From Garcia nutans (Eukaryota > Streptophyta > Magnoliopsida > Malpighiales > Euphorbiaceae), in contig CANTUV010000026.1 in assembly GCA_947685225.1 (NCBI GenBank), positions 53,219,501 through 53,283,500 of the forward strand: DNA of 64,000 bases. The letters are read 5' to 3'. Within the stretch, counting starts at the first letter, position 1. Each line of letters starts with the position of its first letter. The position numbers and the translations under genes were made by a program. Under the pieces are notes generated by a model. It was not told where the DNA came from. It ran no database searches and worked only from the letters and a program-made list of their open reading frames with translations. This document shows positions 53,799 through 64,000 of the stretch, one piece after another.

Positions 53799-55490
53799 CT
53801 AGAAGTCCACTCCCTTCTCCCGAATGCCCTGCTCCATGAAATCATTTGATTCAACACCCATAGCATCATTCCCATCGACTTGTTCAACGACTGGGGGAGA
53901 TGTCAGATTGCAATTGCCAGACTCAATGAAACCATCCCCTGGATCAAAATCAGCCAAATTATCAGTCATTTCATCAATACGAACCACACCCACAGTAGCA
54001 TTACCCATTACCACCGTATGCACTCCTCTTGCAGCTGCAACTGTTGAAGCAGGTTTCCTCGAGGCAGCAGAGGAACTCGGTTTAGTCATAAAGGAGTTAT
54101 CGGAATTAGAGACATATGGGAGCTTTGTATGGACAGTAACTGGATGCATAGGAGAAATAGGTTCCCGGTGAACCACCACTTGAGAAGGGGCTGAATCTTT
54201 GGCTTGAGGGGAGCTCTGAACTTTCTTGCCTTTGTTTTTTGGTTTATGGGCTGGGGCCTTATGAGTAGGCCCATCAACCATTTGGGTGCTCTTATTAGGA
54301 ACAGCCTCCACAGGCATTTCCACGTCAACTCCCATTGGAGACTCATCCTCTAAAATGGAAAACATGTTAAGATTCCTAGTAGGATCTGCTTGCCGCATGT
54401 TAACCACCTTTGAATGGGAAGAAACCTTATCACTTGCTAACTTAGCGCCGATATCAGAGGAATTATCTTTACGAGCATTACGTCTCGACGCTTTCTTCGC
54501 CACCATCCACGGGCCAAAGGATTCCGTCACCTCCGCAGCTACCTCATCGTCCACAGCTTTCGCCGGAGACTGCCCATCAACCCCATTAACTGGTATTTCC
54601 CCAGTAGAAGAAGTATGCTTAACAGTTGGGCAACCATCTTTCCTATGGCCAAAACAGCCACATTCAAAACAAATCTGTTGTAAGCCCTCATATTCAATTC
54701 TTCGAATTTTACGTTGAAAACGGAACTTAGCTAGTAATGGCTTAGACAAGTCTACTTCAACTGCCATTCGAGCATATTTTCCTCTAGTAGCCTCCAGAGT
54801 TGTCTCATCTATGCGTATAGGCACTCCTATTTTCTTGGCCAATCTATGCAGGAAGATTTTGGAATAATATTCAATAGGTAATGACGGAATTCTTACCCAC
54901 ACAATAGCACGATCAATGATGGCCTTTTCTGGATCGAAATTAGATCTCCATTTACAAATGGTTAAGTAGTGTTCAGCAATTACCCAAGGACCCCCATATA
55001 AAACATGATTATATTCCGAATGATTGGTAAAACGTACCAAATAATATCCATTTGCCAAGTCAATAAGATCAATGCTTGACTTTAGGTTCCATAGAGCCTT
55101 CATTCTGCGGAGCAGATAATTATAGCCAACTGTTCTCCCCAGCAACTTGACAATCAGTGTAAGCTTCCAAGGAGCCCTTAAAGCTTTCCGATCCTCCTTC
55201 GGGATCACGATAGTTGGGCATTCTGGATCATCCTCGATCTCATCTACTTCTGAATCTTCATCAGAATAACAGCTCTCGTCATCATCAATATCTGCAGATC
55301 CATCAGCTGGATGAGCATCTTGCATTATCATGTCCTTGAAGGATAGCTTTCGTTTTTCTTGGACTGCATCACTGCTTGAAAAGCCTTGTGGTTCAGCCAC
55401 CAATTCACCTTTGCCATTTCGCAGCTTAACCTTCTTATTGCTTCGAGCAAGCAAATCAGTCTCCTCGGAAGAAGCAGGAAGGGACGTCAT
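53799..55490 (-). CDS. LINE ORF1 (DUF4283 / zinc-knuckle RNA-binding protein)
   Basis: 563 codons from ATG 55488-55490; a GTG six codons upstream is less likely as start. The N-terminal third is acidic (DDDESCYSDEDSEVDEIEDD) and is followed by a DUF4283 region (about residues 100-250). A CX2CX4HX4C knuckle, CFECGCFGHRKDGC, follows near residues 275-288, and the long C-terminal tail is low-complexity. In plant L1 elements this protein binds element RNA in the ribonucleoprotein. The frame is uninterrupted, in contrast with ORF2. It is a transposon gene, not a host gene. Confidence 0.88.
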   Translation of the reverse strand: MTSLPASSEETDLLARSNKKVKLRNGKGELVAEPQGFSSSDAVQEKRKLSFKDMIMQDAHPADGSADIDDDESCYSDEDSEVDEIEDDPECPTIVIPKEDRKALRAPWKLTLIVKLLGRTVGYNYLLRRMKALWNLKSSIDLIDLANGYYLVRFTNHSEYNHVLYGGPWVIAEHYLTICKWRSNFDPEKAIIDRAIVWVRIPSLPIEYYSKIFLHRLAKKIGVPIRIDETTLEATRGKYARMAVEVDLSKPLLAKFRFQRKIRRIEYEGLQQICFECGCFGHRKDGCPTVKHTSSTGEIPVNGVDGQSPAKAVDDEVAAEVTESFGPWMVAKKASRRNARKDNSSDIGAKLASDKVSSHSKVVNMRQADPTRNLNMFSILEDESPMGVDVEMPVEAVPNKSTQMVDGPTHKAPAHKPKNKGKKVQSSPQAKDSAPSQVVVHREPISPMHPVTVHTKLPYVSNSDNSFMTKPSSSAASRKPASTVAAARGVHTVVMGNATVGVVRIDEMTDNLADFDPGDGFIESGNCNLTSPPVVEQVDGNDAMGVESNDFMEQGIREKGVDF

Positions 55491-55545
55491 TTTCTCGCCG
55501 CCGCTCACCGAAGGGACGATGAGCAGAGGGTTTTTCTTAGTTTGA

Positions 55546-55669
55546 ATTTAATAAATATATCTTTAAAGTATATATAATAGAAAATTTATATATTCATATA
55601 ACTAAAAAATTTTATGAAATAAAAAATTATATAATTTACATCACATAGTTATACTTTATTTTTATCATT
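55546..55669. repeat. 124-bp direct repeat, right copy
   Basis: Identical to 49508-49631; it begins right after the 5' end of the LINE and ends at tatcatt before tcaaag (the left copy continues into the T run instead). See the left copy. Confidence 0.92.
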
Positions 55670-56576
55670 CAAAGTGATAATTATATAATTTTAGATTTTC
55701 TTTAAATAGCACCTAACTATAAAAATTTGATTATCAGAAAGAATATAGCATGCCTACACTATTATACTATAAATAATTAGCTAAATCAAGTATAAATGCG
55801 AGATTTTCTTATGGTGGGTGTTAATCTCAAATTTAATGATAAAGAAAAAAGGAAGGAATTGCGAGAATTAAAAAGAGAAGATGCTTGTTGTTGTCTCTTT
55901 TATCTACAAAAATTTGAAATTAAGGGGGTCCTGTTGTTTGTGTCCTTTGTATTTGCTTGTTCTAAAGGCCGAGTGGGTCCTCTAACAACCGGCTTAATTC
56001 TTCACTATATAGTATTTGATTGGAAAAGAAATATATTTACATATGATTGCTTAAGAAAGCTAAACAATACCAAGCTTTGATTCTTTTTTTTTTCTTTTTG
56101 TCTTTTATTATTTAATTTGAATTGTTTAGATTAAAATAGAGGCAAGTAACAATTCAAGTTTAAAGATTTTTAATTTATTAGAAGCTGGATCGACCATAAT
56201 ATAATAGAAGAAATTAAGGCATAGTTGTATAGTTGTTGGAGAATGTTGCGGTTGTGCTTCTTTTACTGTAAAAAATAATAATTTATTGGATTGTTGATCA
56301 TTCATTAAATGTTAATAAACAATTATTGATGGAATAACAATTATAAATTTTAATTTTAATATTTTGTTATAATTTTATTTATTACTCCCTCATTTTCAAT
56401 AAATTATCGTATAATAACGGTACACACAGGCTAAAAAAATAATTAACTATTATAAATTTTATAAAAAATTTATTATAATTTATCTAAATACTATTTTTCA
56501 TATTCCTCACTGTATTTATTCTTTTTTATTAATTAACAGAAATAATATTATAATTTTTTAATTAATATTTCATTGA
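55670..56576. other. Intergenic, AT-rich
   Basis: The open frame 55796-56080 (94 codons) has no recognised domain and no clear promoter; I do not call it a gene. The rest is low-complexity AT. Confidence 0.5.
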
Positions 56577-56586
56577 ATTCTTAAAA

Positions 56587-56780
56587 GAGTAATACTAAAT
56601 GGATAAAATTGATTCCGATCAAAAACTCTTTATGTATTAAATGTATTAGGGAAATGACTATTTTAACTTTATATTTATTAGACTTTTCTAATAAATGTAA
56701 TATTGAATAATCATTTTTTTAATATATTTAATACATAAAGAGTTTTTGATCTGAATTAAATTGATTCATATAGTATTTTT
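56587..56780. mobile_element. Mutator-like MITE (194 bp)
   Basis: Long terminal inverted repeats of roughly 60-70 bp: both arms contain GATCAAAAACTCTTTATG (or its complement) and begin near aatact(a)a(a)tg. The flanking 10-bp direct repeats ATTCTTAAAA (56577-56586 and 56781-56790) fit the 9-11-bp duplication of Mutator-like elements. There is no coding capacity. Confidence 0.75.
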
Positions 56781-56790
56781 ATTCTTAAAA

Positions 56791-57731
56791 ATAATATTTA
56801 AAGTGAAATAAAAAAAAATTACACAATAGAAATGAAATTGTGACAATATTAATTATTGAATTTTTAGGCTAAATTATTCAGTGTAACAAATGCAATACAT
56901 TCCCCACAAGCATTAATATATGATTCATTCTCTCTTAATCCAAATATATAAATTTCTTAAATTCATTAAATATTTCAAATTCAACAAACATTCAAACTAA
57001 ATAATAAATGTCAATTAGTCAAATGACTTTAATTACATGTGCTATTATTTTCTTATTTATTTTTGGGTCCTTTAAATCCAAAAAACGAGACTTTTCTGGC
57101 TTTTTGAATTTTAAGGTTATTGTGTGTTTATTAGGGTTGATGGCAGCTGAAGACACTATTGGGAAAGCCCAAATAGAAGAATAAGTTGTGTTTTAAAAAT
57201 GTATATTCTATAAATTTAATGTATGGTGAGAGAGGAAAATCTCTGAGCAAAGATCCTTGTCCTAATAAAAATAATTAGGATCAAATTAAGTATAATATAG
57301 AACAATCACATGTAATTGAAATTTAATAAAGTTTTTGGCCACATAATTTTAAAAAATCAACCGTCATGTATTTTATAGATAGATAATTATTTTAATTTAT
57401 CTATATTTAAAAGAGGTGTGTAGCAGTCGGCAAGGCCGTAAGAAGATTGATTTTACAAAATATTTTTTATTTTCTTTTGAGGATGAATTTATTTTTTATT
57501 TTTTTACAAATTAAAAATCCACTTAATTAATATAGAAAATGAGGAATGCTCGGAGAATATTTTGGAGAGTAAAATTAATTAATTAGCAATGTATATAATA
57601 ATTTGTTTAATTATTACATAAATAATAATAAATTAAAAGTATATAAGACGAGCTTTAGCAAAAGAAACGACAGAATATTGAAAGGTTTCCAAATCAATAT
57701 TACAAATCCAAAAACAAAAGACAATTCACTG
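56791..57731. other. Intergenic, AT-rich
   Basis: Nothing recognisable. A short GC-richer spot at 57117-57180 has no ORF. Confidence 0.5.
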
Positions 57732-57739
57732 CTAGAAAA

Positions 57740-58419
57740 CAGGGGGAAGCTAGATTTTTAATAGAAGGAGGGTAAAATTTTACTTATAATTTTAACTTTA
57801 TTTATATATATTTTTTCATATTGTTGTCTCAATTCTTACTAAATTAATAATATATATATATACACACATACTTGTAAATTTATTTGATGATATATAAAAA
57901 AATAAAAAGAAAATAATATTATTTCACAAATATTATCTTTTAAGAAAAAAGTTGAATAAAAAAATTATCACATACTATTAAAAGCAGAAATAATAAAATC
58001 AAAAATAAAAATTAAAAAGAAGAAAAATTAAAAGAATTTTTTAAAAAAAATTGAATATTCTAACATTTTGTTATTTTTCAATTTTTTTATTTTTTATTCT
58101 GCTTTTAATTTCTTTCTAATCTCTTGATTTATTGAATGAGTTCAAGTTAATTTAGTTGAAGAAATTTATCATTTTTCTTATTTTTTTTCTCCGTTAAGGA
58201 GTATATTTTTTTCAATTTTTTTAGAAAAATATATTTATTTGGTAAAAAAATAATTTACTGAATTTTTTTATTTAATCTAAAGAAGAGAAAAGAAATAATT
58301 AAAATTTTAAAGGGGATCAAATAAAAAATTTTAAAATTTTACTATATATATATGTATTTTTTTTTTTGAAAATAGAAGGGGACAGTTGCCCCCTTCTCAT
58401 ACATGTGTCTTCGCCCTTG
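57740..58419. mobile_element. Non-autonomous hAT element (680 bp)
   Basis: The left end CAGGGGGAAGCTAG and the reverse complement of the right end, CAAGGGCGAAGACAC, are imperfect terminal repeats. The flanks are the exact 8-bp duplication CTAGAAAA (57732-57739 and 58420-58427). The G-rich and C-rich sub-terminal runs and AT-rich body match the element at 19639-20171. No transposase frame is present. Confidence 0.8.
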
Positions 58420-58427
58420 CTAGAAAA

Positions 58428-60773
58428 TGTGATAAAGAATAAAGAAATTATTTTTTGATAGCAAAGTGGAGAATTAATAATGAAATATCCAAAACCCTTT
58501 CAATTCCATATAATAAACTAATAAAGTACAATAGGAGATTACAAAATAAAGTACTTGGATGCTGTTTGAAAAAATTAAAAATTTAGATATTAATTATTAA
58601 ATAATATAAAAATATAAAATTTTTAAATTATAGAAATATTAAAAAAAATTAAATATTGTATTCAGTGATAATTTTAGACCAAAATTTTTAATTTCATAAA
58701 AATGATTTTAGTTTAATTAAGTTATTTAAAATAATTGATATTGTTAGTGTTATAATAACTATAATTTTTAAAAATAAATTATATTATCAGACACCATTTT
58801 TCAAATTTATCCACTCAATCAATAAATGGCGTGACAAGTAACTTTGTTCATGAATTTGAAACCCAACCAAAGTTGTTGGATTTGAAAGGAAAACAAGAAA
58901 AAAAAAAGTAGACAAAGTATTATTTTCAATTAACCGAAACTAGAATTTTAATGTTTGGTGTTTTAGATCATAATTTTTAACCAAATATATTGTCCCAAAA
59001 ATTTATTATTATACTATTATAGATATAATGCTAAATGAAAAAATCAAAACTAATAATTAGAAACTAAAATTATAAATACTGTACTAGCCTCCAAACAAAG
59101 AAAGGGCAGCTCTCAATTCTCATGATATAGTTGTCTTCCCTTCCTCTTCAGTGTCAAAAAAGTCTTAAGCCCGACCCTCCATGCCTAGTTGCAGTTGAAG
59201 CACAATCTTATTCATGATTCTTAGTTAAACTAGACTCGAAGATTAAGATTTATATCATTTATTGTTTTATTTTTTCAAATATCCATCCTTGAGTAACAAT
59301 AAATATTTTTTATTTTTTTATTGGAATGTGTTTTATTTTTATTATTTAAAAAATAATTTTAATAAATTTCAATTAAAATAAAATATATTTAAATAAAAAT
59401 AATATATTTATCATTATTTAATATGTTCATCACGTGACACAAGGTAGAAAAATCTAAGAGATTTCTGATAAAAAAAAACAAAAATCTAAGAGAATTACAT
59501 TACTCTTGGTTTTGTCATCAAAGACGGAGCGCAGTAATAAACACAATCCTAGAAAAGAGAAAGCATGAAGAAGAAGAAAAGAGACCATGCGGCCCACAAA
59601 AATTACCAGTTAGTAGGGACCCTCAGATGGAAGGCCCTCCATTTGTTAGGCAGTTTGTAAGCCGAAAGCTAAGCAGGGTGATGGGTTTGGTCAGCTCAGC
59701 TTTTACTCAGTTCCACTCAAAATCAAACCACATTATCATTATCCTTTTGAATAATTCTTTTCGATATTTATCCCCACAAAGCCTCTATGAAACATATTTA
59801 TGTTTATATATAAATATAAATATGTATCAACAAACAAAAGGATCGATTTTTTTTTCTTATTTTGAAAATTGTTGCTTTCGATCTAAAACAAAATTATTAA
59901 ATTAATTATTAGAGTTGAGAGAAAGAAATCATTGTTTTTTTTGTTCAATTTGCTTTTATGATTGGTCAAATATCAAACATTTCATTCAGTTTGTAAATAA
60001 ATATTTGCTTTTTTTAAAAAAAAAATTAATATAAATATTCCATCTAAATCAGTTTTTTTTTTATAATTTTTTTATCCTCGATATTTTAGCTCTATTTCTT
60101 TAAAAATATATTATTCAATTATGCTGTGTGAAATTAATTTGATTTTTGTCTATGAATAATAATGTGAAAAAAGACAAAAAAAAAGGTCGAGTATATTTTC
60201 AAATAAAAGATATTTTTATTTTTAATTTTTATCTTATTTTTTTATAGAGAGAACATTAAATTCAAAGATTTTGATGGAAAATCGAGGACCCCAGTGACTG
60301 GCTGCAGTAGGATTTCATTATTACAACTTTCTTAATTTTTTTTTAATATGAATACATTATTATATCACATCCACGTGATGCTTATTTTTTAAAAATAAAT
60401 AATTATTAAATATAATTATATCACACTCATGCAACGTATTGATTTCTAATTAGTTCACTTATATATATAAATGATCTCCAAATTTTGATTTTTTTACTAA
60501 TTAAATATTCATATAAGCACAAATAAGTGCTTAAAAGTGAATTTTTGCAAAAACAATAATTTATTAAAAAAGATTATGAATAAAATTAAAGAGTTTAAAT
60601 ACGTATAATACAATTAAACAGTTTCATAATAAAATTAAAACTAAAAATGTGGGGTGGGGGTTGATTTTCAGAATATTCATAAAAGTTGCAAAAAGTCAAA
60701 ATCAAATGATCAACGTGACGCTTCAAGTATAAGATTGTATGGAAATGTGGGGATAAACTCAATTACTTGTGTG
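58428..60773. other. Intergenic, AT-rich
   Basis: A GC-richer patch at 59510-59720 contains the open frame 59627-59905, which shows no domain I recognise and may be chance. The remainder is low-complexity AT with homopolymer runs. Confidence 0.45.
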
Positions 60774-60938
60774 TAGTGGCGTAGCCAGGATTTTAGATAA
60801 GGGGGGGTCCAATTCAACTTAAAATTTATAATTCACAAAAATAACATTTATAATAAAATAAATAAAACAAAAAAAATGTTGGATACAAAGAAAATTTAAA
60901 ACATTAAATTACAATATTCCTCGCCTATTTTTCATTGA

Positions 60939-63311
60939 TTAAAATCTATTCATAATTGTTTCATTGTCAATACTTGCAAATACATCTCTTTCAATATAGG
61001 TAACTAAACAATCATTTAGCAGCTCATCTCCCATGCTATTACGAAGTGAACTCTTAATAATTTTCATTGCGGAGAAAGCTCTTTCCATTGTAGCTGTAGC
61101 AACTGGTAAAAGCAATGCCAATTTGATTAACAGATACACTAAAGGAAAAACTTTATGCTTTTTTATAGCAACCATAGTTTTGGCGAGATCTCCAATTCCT
61201 TTCAATTCAGAAAATTTCTTATCCAAACGCACATCAACAATGAAGTTCTGAAGTTGAGATTGGAGTTCAATTAAATCAACTGGCGAAAAGTCAGAGGGAT
61301 AAAACTTTGCAAGTTCAACTAATTTGCTCACATCAAATGCAGAAAATGAATCTTTAGGATCAAGACAAGCCATACACAAAAGCAACTTTGTATTAACTTC
61401 ATCAAATCGACTATTCAACTCTTGAAGTTGCATATCAATTACTGAATAAAAAAGCTCAACTCGATAATGATGGAGATTTGTCATTGGTTCCATTCCCCGC
61501 TTTGATCTTGGAACAAAAACATGCTCGTCCATATTTATCACACTAATTTCATTTTTAGCACAAAATTCAAACACTTCTTTCAATAAATCCTCCCAACCAT
61601 TATCTCTAACATCCTGCAAACGGAGTTTTGACACTTTTACCAAATTCATAGCATTCACAATATTTTGATCCCTCTTTTGTAAAACTTGAGATAACTCATT
61701 TGTGATTCCCAAAATCAATTTCATAAGATGCAACACAAACACAAATTCAAATTGAATCACAATATCAAACATTTTAATGGCCTCACCCCTTTGTGAATCA
61801 TCAATCCCATTATCTCTAACATAATCAACAATATCCACAACTGAAGAAAATAAATGAATCAAATTAATAAGCGTACCGTAATGAGAACCCCAACGAGTAT
61901 CTCCCGGCCTCTTCAATGTCATCTCTTGATTCAACCCTCGTCCATTTTTTATGATACCTTCTTCAATTCCTTTTGCCACTTTTTCCATTTGCAATTCTCG
62001 AAGCATTTCTTTTCTTTTACAAGAAACTCCAACTATATTCACCAAACGATTAATAGTATGGAAAAATGAACATACACTATGGTGCTTTTTAGCAACTGCA
62101 ACAAGAGTAAGTTGGAGTTGATGGGCAAAACAGTGAATGTAATAAGCACTTGGATTTTCCTTTAAAATTAAACTTTTGAGGCCATTGAATTCACCCCGCA
62201 TATTACTAGCCCCATCATACCCTTGTCCTCTCAAACCAGATATGCTTAAGCCATAAGTACAAAAGAAAGACTTCAAACCTGCTAGAAGCGTTGAGGCACT
62301 TGTATCATGTACATGAACAACACCAATAAACCTTTCAACCACACACCCTTGTTCATTCAAATACCGTACAACAACACCCATTTGCTCTTTAACTGAAACA
62401 TCTCGACATTCATCAACTAGAATAGAAAACAAATCATTGCCCATATCTGAAATAATAGCTTTTGTTGTCTCAAATGCACATGCACTAATGATATCTTTTT
62501 GAATAATAGGAGAAGTGAGCTTGTGATTTTCAGGAGCATTATGAAGCACAACACTATTAATTTCTTCATTAGTTAAAGCCAATACTTTAACAAATTCAAT
62601 GAAATTTCCTTGATTTAATGAAGTTTCAGATTCATCATGTCCTCGAAAAGGTAGACCTTGCATCAAAAGATAGCGAAGAGCAAGTAATGATGCATATAAT
62701 CTACAGCGATACTCACGCTTTGACTTTTCAGAATGTTTTGAAAAAGCAAATTCAATGTGTTGCTCTTGATTCATTAAATCTTGACAAGCTAATCGACACC
62801 TATGATGCAAAGAATCGTGTTTTCCTACATGATCTCTTATTCTCTCTTTCTTTCGCCAAGTTGAAAAACCTTCAGATACAAAAGTATTATGACCTCTTTC
62901 ACTATGTCCGGGTGAAAAAAGATAACAATACAAACAAAATACCGCATCTTTTTCAATACTATATTCTAACCAATCACTAAAATCATCAAACCACGATAAT
63001 ATAAATTTCATTTCTCTACCTCCTTCTACTCTTTTAGGAAAAGTATGATTGCGTGGTTGACATGGACCTTTTAATAAATAGGCTCTACGTACCTAATCTC
63101 GGACATCAGGTGGATAACTCATTATGCTAGGTCGTAATCCCGGATCAGAAGGAATATTTTCTATATCAATCTCATGTTGTTGAATAGTAGGTTCTTTTGG
63201 CGGTACCGGTTGAACAATTGCTTCCTTATGTGGTTGAGTCGATTGAATATTTTGATTAACTGATGGCGACTCTTCACTACTTGGTCTTAATTTTTTAAAA
63301 TATCGCTCCAT
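60939..63311 (-). pseudogene. hAT transposase (TTF-type / ZMYM1-like) with one amber codon
   Basis: One continuous frame of 790 codons from ATG 63309-63311, broken only by TAG at 63093-63095 (codon 73). The region around the stop (YPPDVRD...VRRAYLLKGPCQP) and the following WFDDFSDWLEYS and AVFCLYCYLF stretches form the TTF-type zinc finger. A DUF4371 region carries the putative catalytic acids in LVDECRDVS (about codon 300) and GYDGASNMRG (about codon 366). The C-terminal hAT dimerisation domain includes VATATMERAFSAMKIIKSSL. A restart at the Met of codon 101 would give 690 aa but would lose part of the zinc finger. The protein cuts and pastes its own element and possibly related short ones; this allele is likely inactive unless the stop is read through. 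Confidence 0.88.
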
Positions 63312-63813
63312 ATAACTACAAAGAATAAGAAAAATAATTCAATCACAATACTCAATAGATATATAGTAGCCATTTCAATTTATCAAATACTAAACATTAA
63401 AAATATCAAATTATAAAAGAAATAAAAAAATTCCAGATTATAAACTACAAAAAAATAATAATTTCAATTTAACTTCATACTACTTTTCTCAAAAAAAAAA
63501 AACTTCATACTACAAAATCAAATTAAACATTTCAAATTTATAATGTCCTCAAGTATTCAAGCCAATTTCTTAATTTATTATTTTTCAAATTTCAATTCAT
63601 TTTAGCAAGATAAAAAAATTGCAACAAAATAAATATGAGATTAAAAGTAAGTGGTGTACCTATTCTTAACTTGTTGCCGCTGCCTTGCTGGTGCCAATCG
63701 GTGAAAGAATGAAATTGAAAAAGGAAGAAACTGTTATCTGAAAAAAAAAAAAAGAAAAATGAATTAACGAAGAAGAAACGTGAGAAAGAAGAGAAAGAGT
63801 CACAATTAAGTTA

Positions 63814-63871
63814 TTCTTGTTTGTTTGTAATGGGCAGAGTCATTGACAAATCTTGTTTGTTTGTAATGGGC
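63814..63871. repeat. Short direct repeat upstream of the hAT transposase
   Basis: The phrase tcttgtttgtttgtaatgggc occurs at about 63815-63835 and again at about 63851-63871, in the presumed sub-terminal/promoter part of the hAT element. Whether it is a binding site is unknown. Confidence 0.6.
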
Positions 63872-64000
63872 TTAATTAAAAGGCCCAGTTTTAAAGATTG
63901 GAAAAAAAAAGATGAAAAATGTTGGGAGCGTGGATCGAAGTTGCGTGCTCTCACATAGTAAGGCCAAGCTGTTCCATCTCAACCAATGTAATATTCATTC

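Larger units (their letters stand above)
49632..55545 (-). mobile_element. Full-length L1-type LINE
   Basis: A 5.9-kb non-LTR retrotransposon on the minus strand. It has a short 5' leader (55491-55545), ORF1 with zinc knuckle, ORF2 with AP-endonuclease, RT, zf-RVT and RNase H, a short 3' UTR and a terminal A run (plus-strand T run at 49631-49639). It is flanked on both sides by the identical 124-bp repeat. ORF1 is intact, while ORF2 carries three in-frame stops and at least two frameshifts. Confidence 0.93.
60774..64000 (-). mobile_element. Large hAT element with TTF/ZMYM-type transposase, right end beyond window
   Basis: The left terminus TAGTGGCGTAGCCAGGA followed by a GGGGGGG run is of the same kind as the small hAT elements at 19639 and 57740. 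The transposase gene runs leftward from 63311 to 60939. No matching CCTGGCTACGCCACT-like right end is found before position 64000, so the element continues past the window. A plausible 5'-UTR intron on the minus strand runs from a GT donor near 63655 to an AG acceptor (ttctttgtag) near 63315. Confidence 0.8.

Noticed and set aside
55796..56080. 94-codon plus-strand ORF
   Set aside because: No domain, no clear promoter or splice signals; left as intergenic.
59627..59905. 92-codon plus-strand ORF starting MEGPPFVRQF
   Set aside because: The first part is compositionally gene-like, but the rest is AT-rich and no homology is apparent; not enough to call a gene.

Overview
This is nuclear DNA from a flowering plant, most likely a eudicot. 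The sequence is very AT-rich, introns have GT-AG borders, and the two host genes have close relatives among Arabidopsis jasmonate-induced oxygenases and calcium-dependent protein kinase 13. I cannot name the species. Much of the window outside those genes consists of transposable elements and decayed AT-rich DNA. I saw no bacterial operon, CRISPR array, rRNA or intact tRNA gene.

Layout. 1-1.2 kb: AT-rich DNA with a probable hAT MITE. 1.18-12.78 kb: an 11.6-kb CACTA DNA transposon (3-bp duplication CAT) into which a young Ty3/gypsy retrotransposon inserted (2257-8801, 5-bp duplication ACCTA). The retroelement has an unusual LTR-internal-LTR-LTR structure, a premature stop in gag, a frameshift between RT and RNase H, and no integrase. 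12.8-21.4 kb: intergenic DNA with two small hAT elements (18.04 and 19.64 kb). 21.45-24.66 kb: a complete three-exon 2-oxoglutarate/Fe(II) dioxygenase gene of the JOX type, with a Tourist-like MITE ending 18 bp upstream of its TATA box. 24.7-37.6 kb: intergenic DNA with a CACTA-like AT-rich element, a truncated Ty1/copia relic, a tRNA-derived SINE candidate and a hAT MITE. 37.84-43.73 kb, minus strand: a complete seven-exon CPK13-type kinase gene encoding 526 aa. 44.45-49.07 kb, minus strand: a decayed Ty1/copia element with both LTRs. 49.63-55.55 kb, minus strand: a full-length L1-type LINE flanked by an identical 124-bp direct repeat. 56.6 and 57.7 kb: a Mutator-like MITE and a hAT element. 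60.77 kb to the window end: a large hAT element whose TTF/ZMYM-type transposase is broken by one amber codon; its right end lies outside the window.

The host genes. The JOX-type enzyme should hydroxylate jasmonic acid and so dampen jasmonate signalling. The CPK13-type protein should be a membrane-anchored Ca2+-activated Ser/Thr kinase. They are about 13 kb apart on opposite strands, and nothing in the sequence links them functionally.

I found no convincing new multi-gene system. The most unusual observations are structural: the tandem-LTR retroelement joined through a GGG microhomology, the 124-bp target-site-like duplication around the LINE, and a 46-bp perfect palindrome at 8994-9039.
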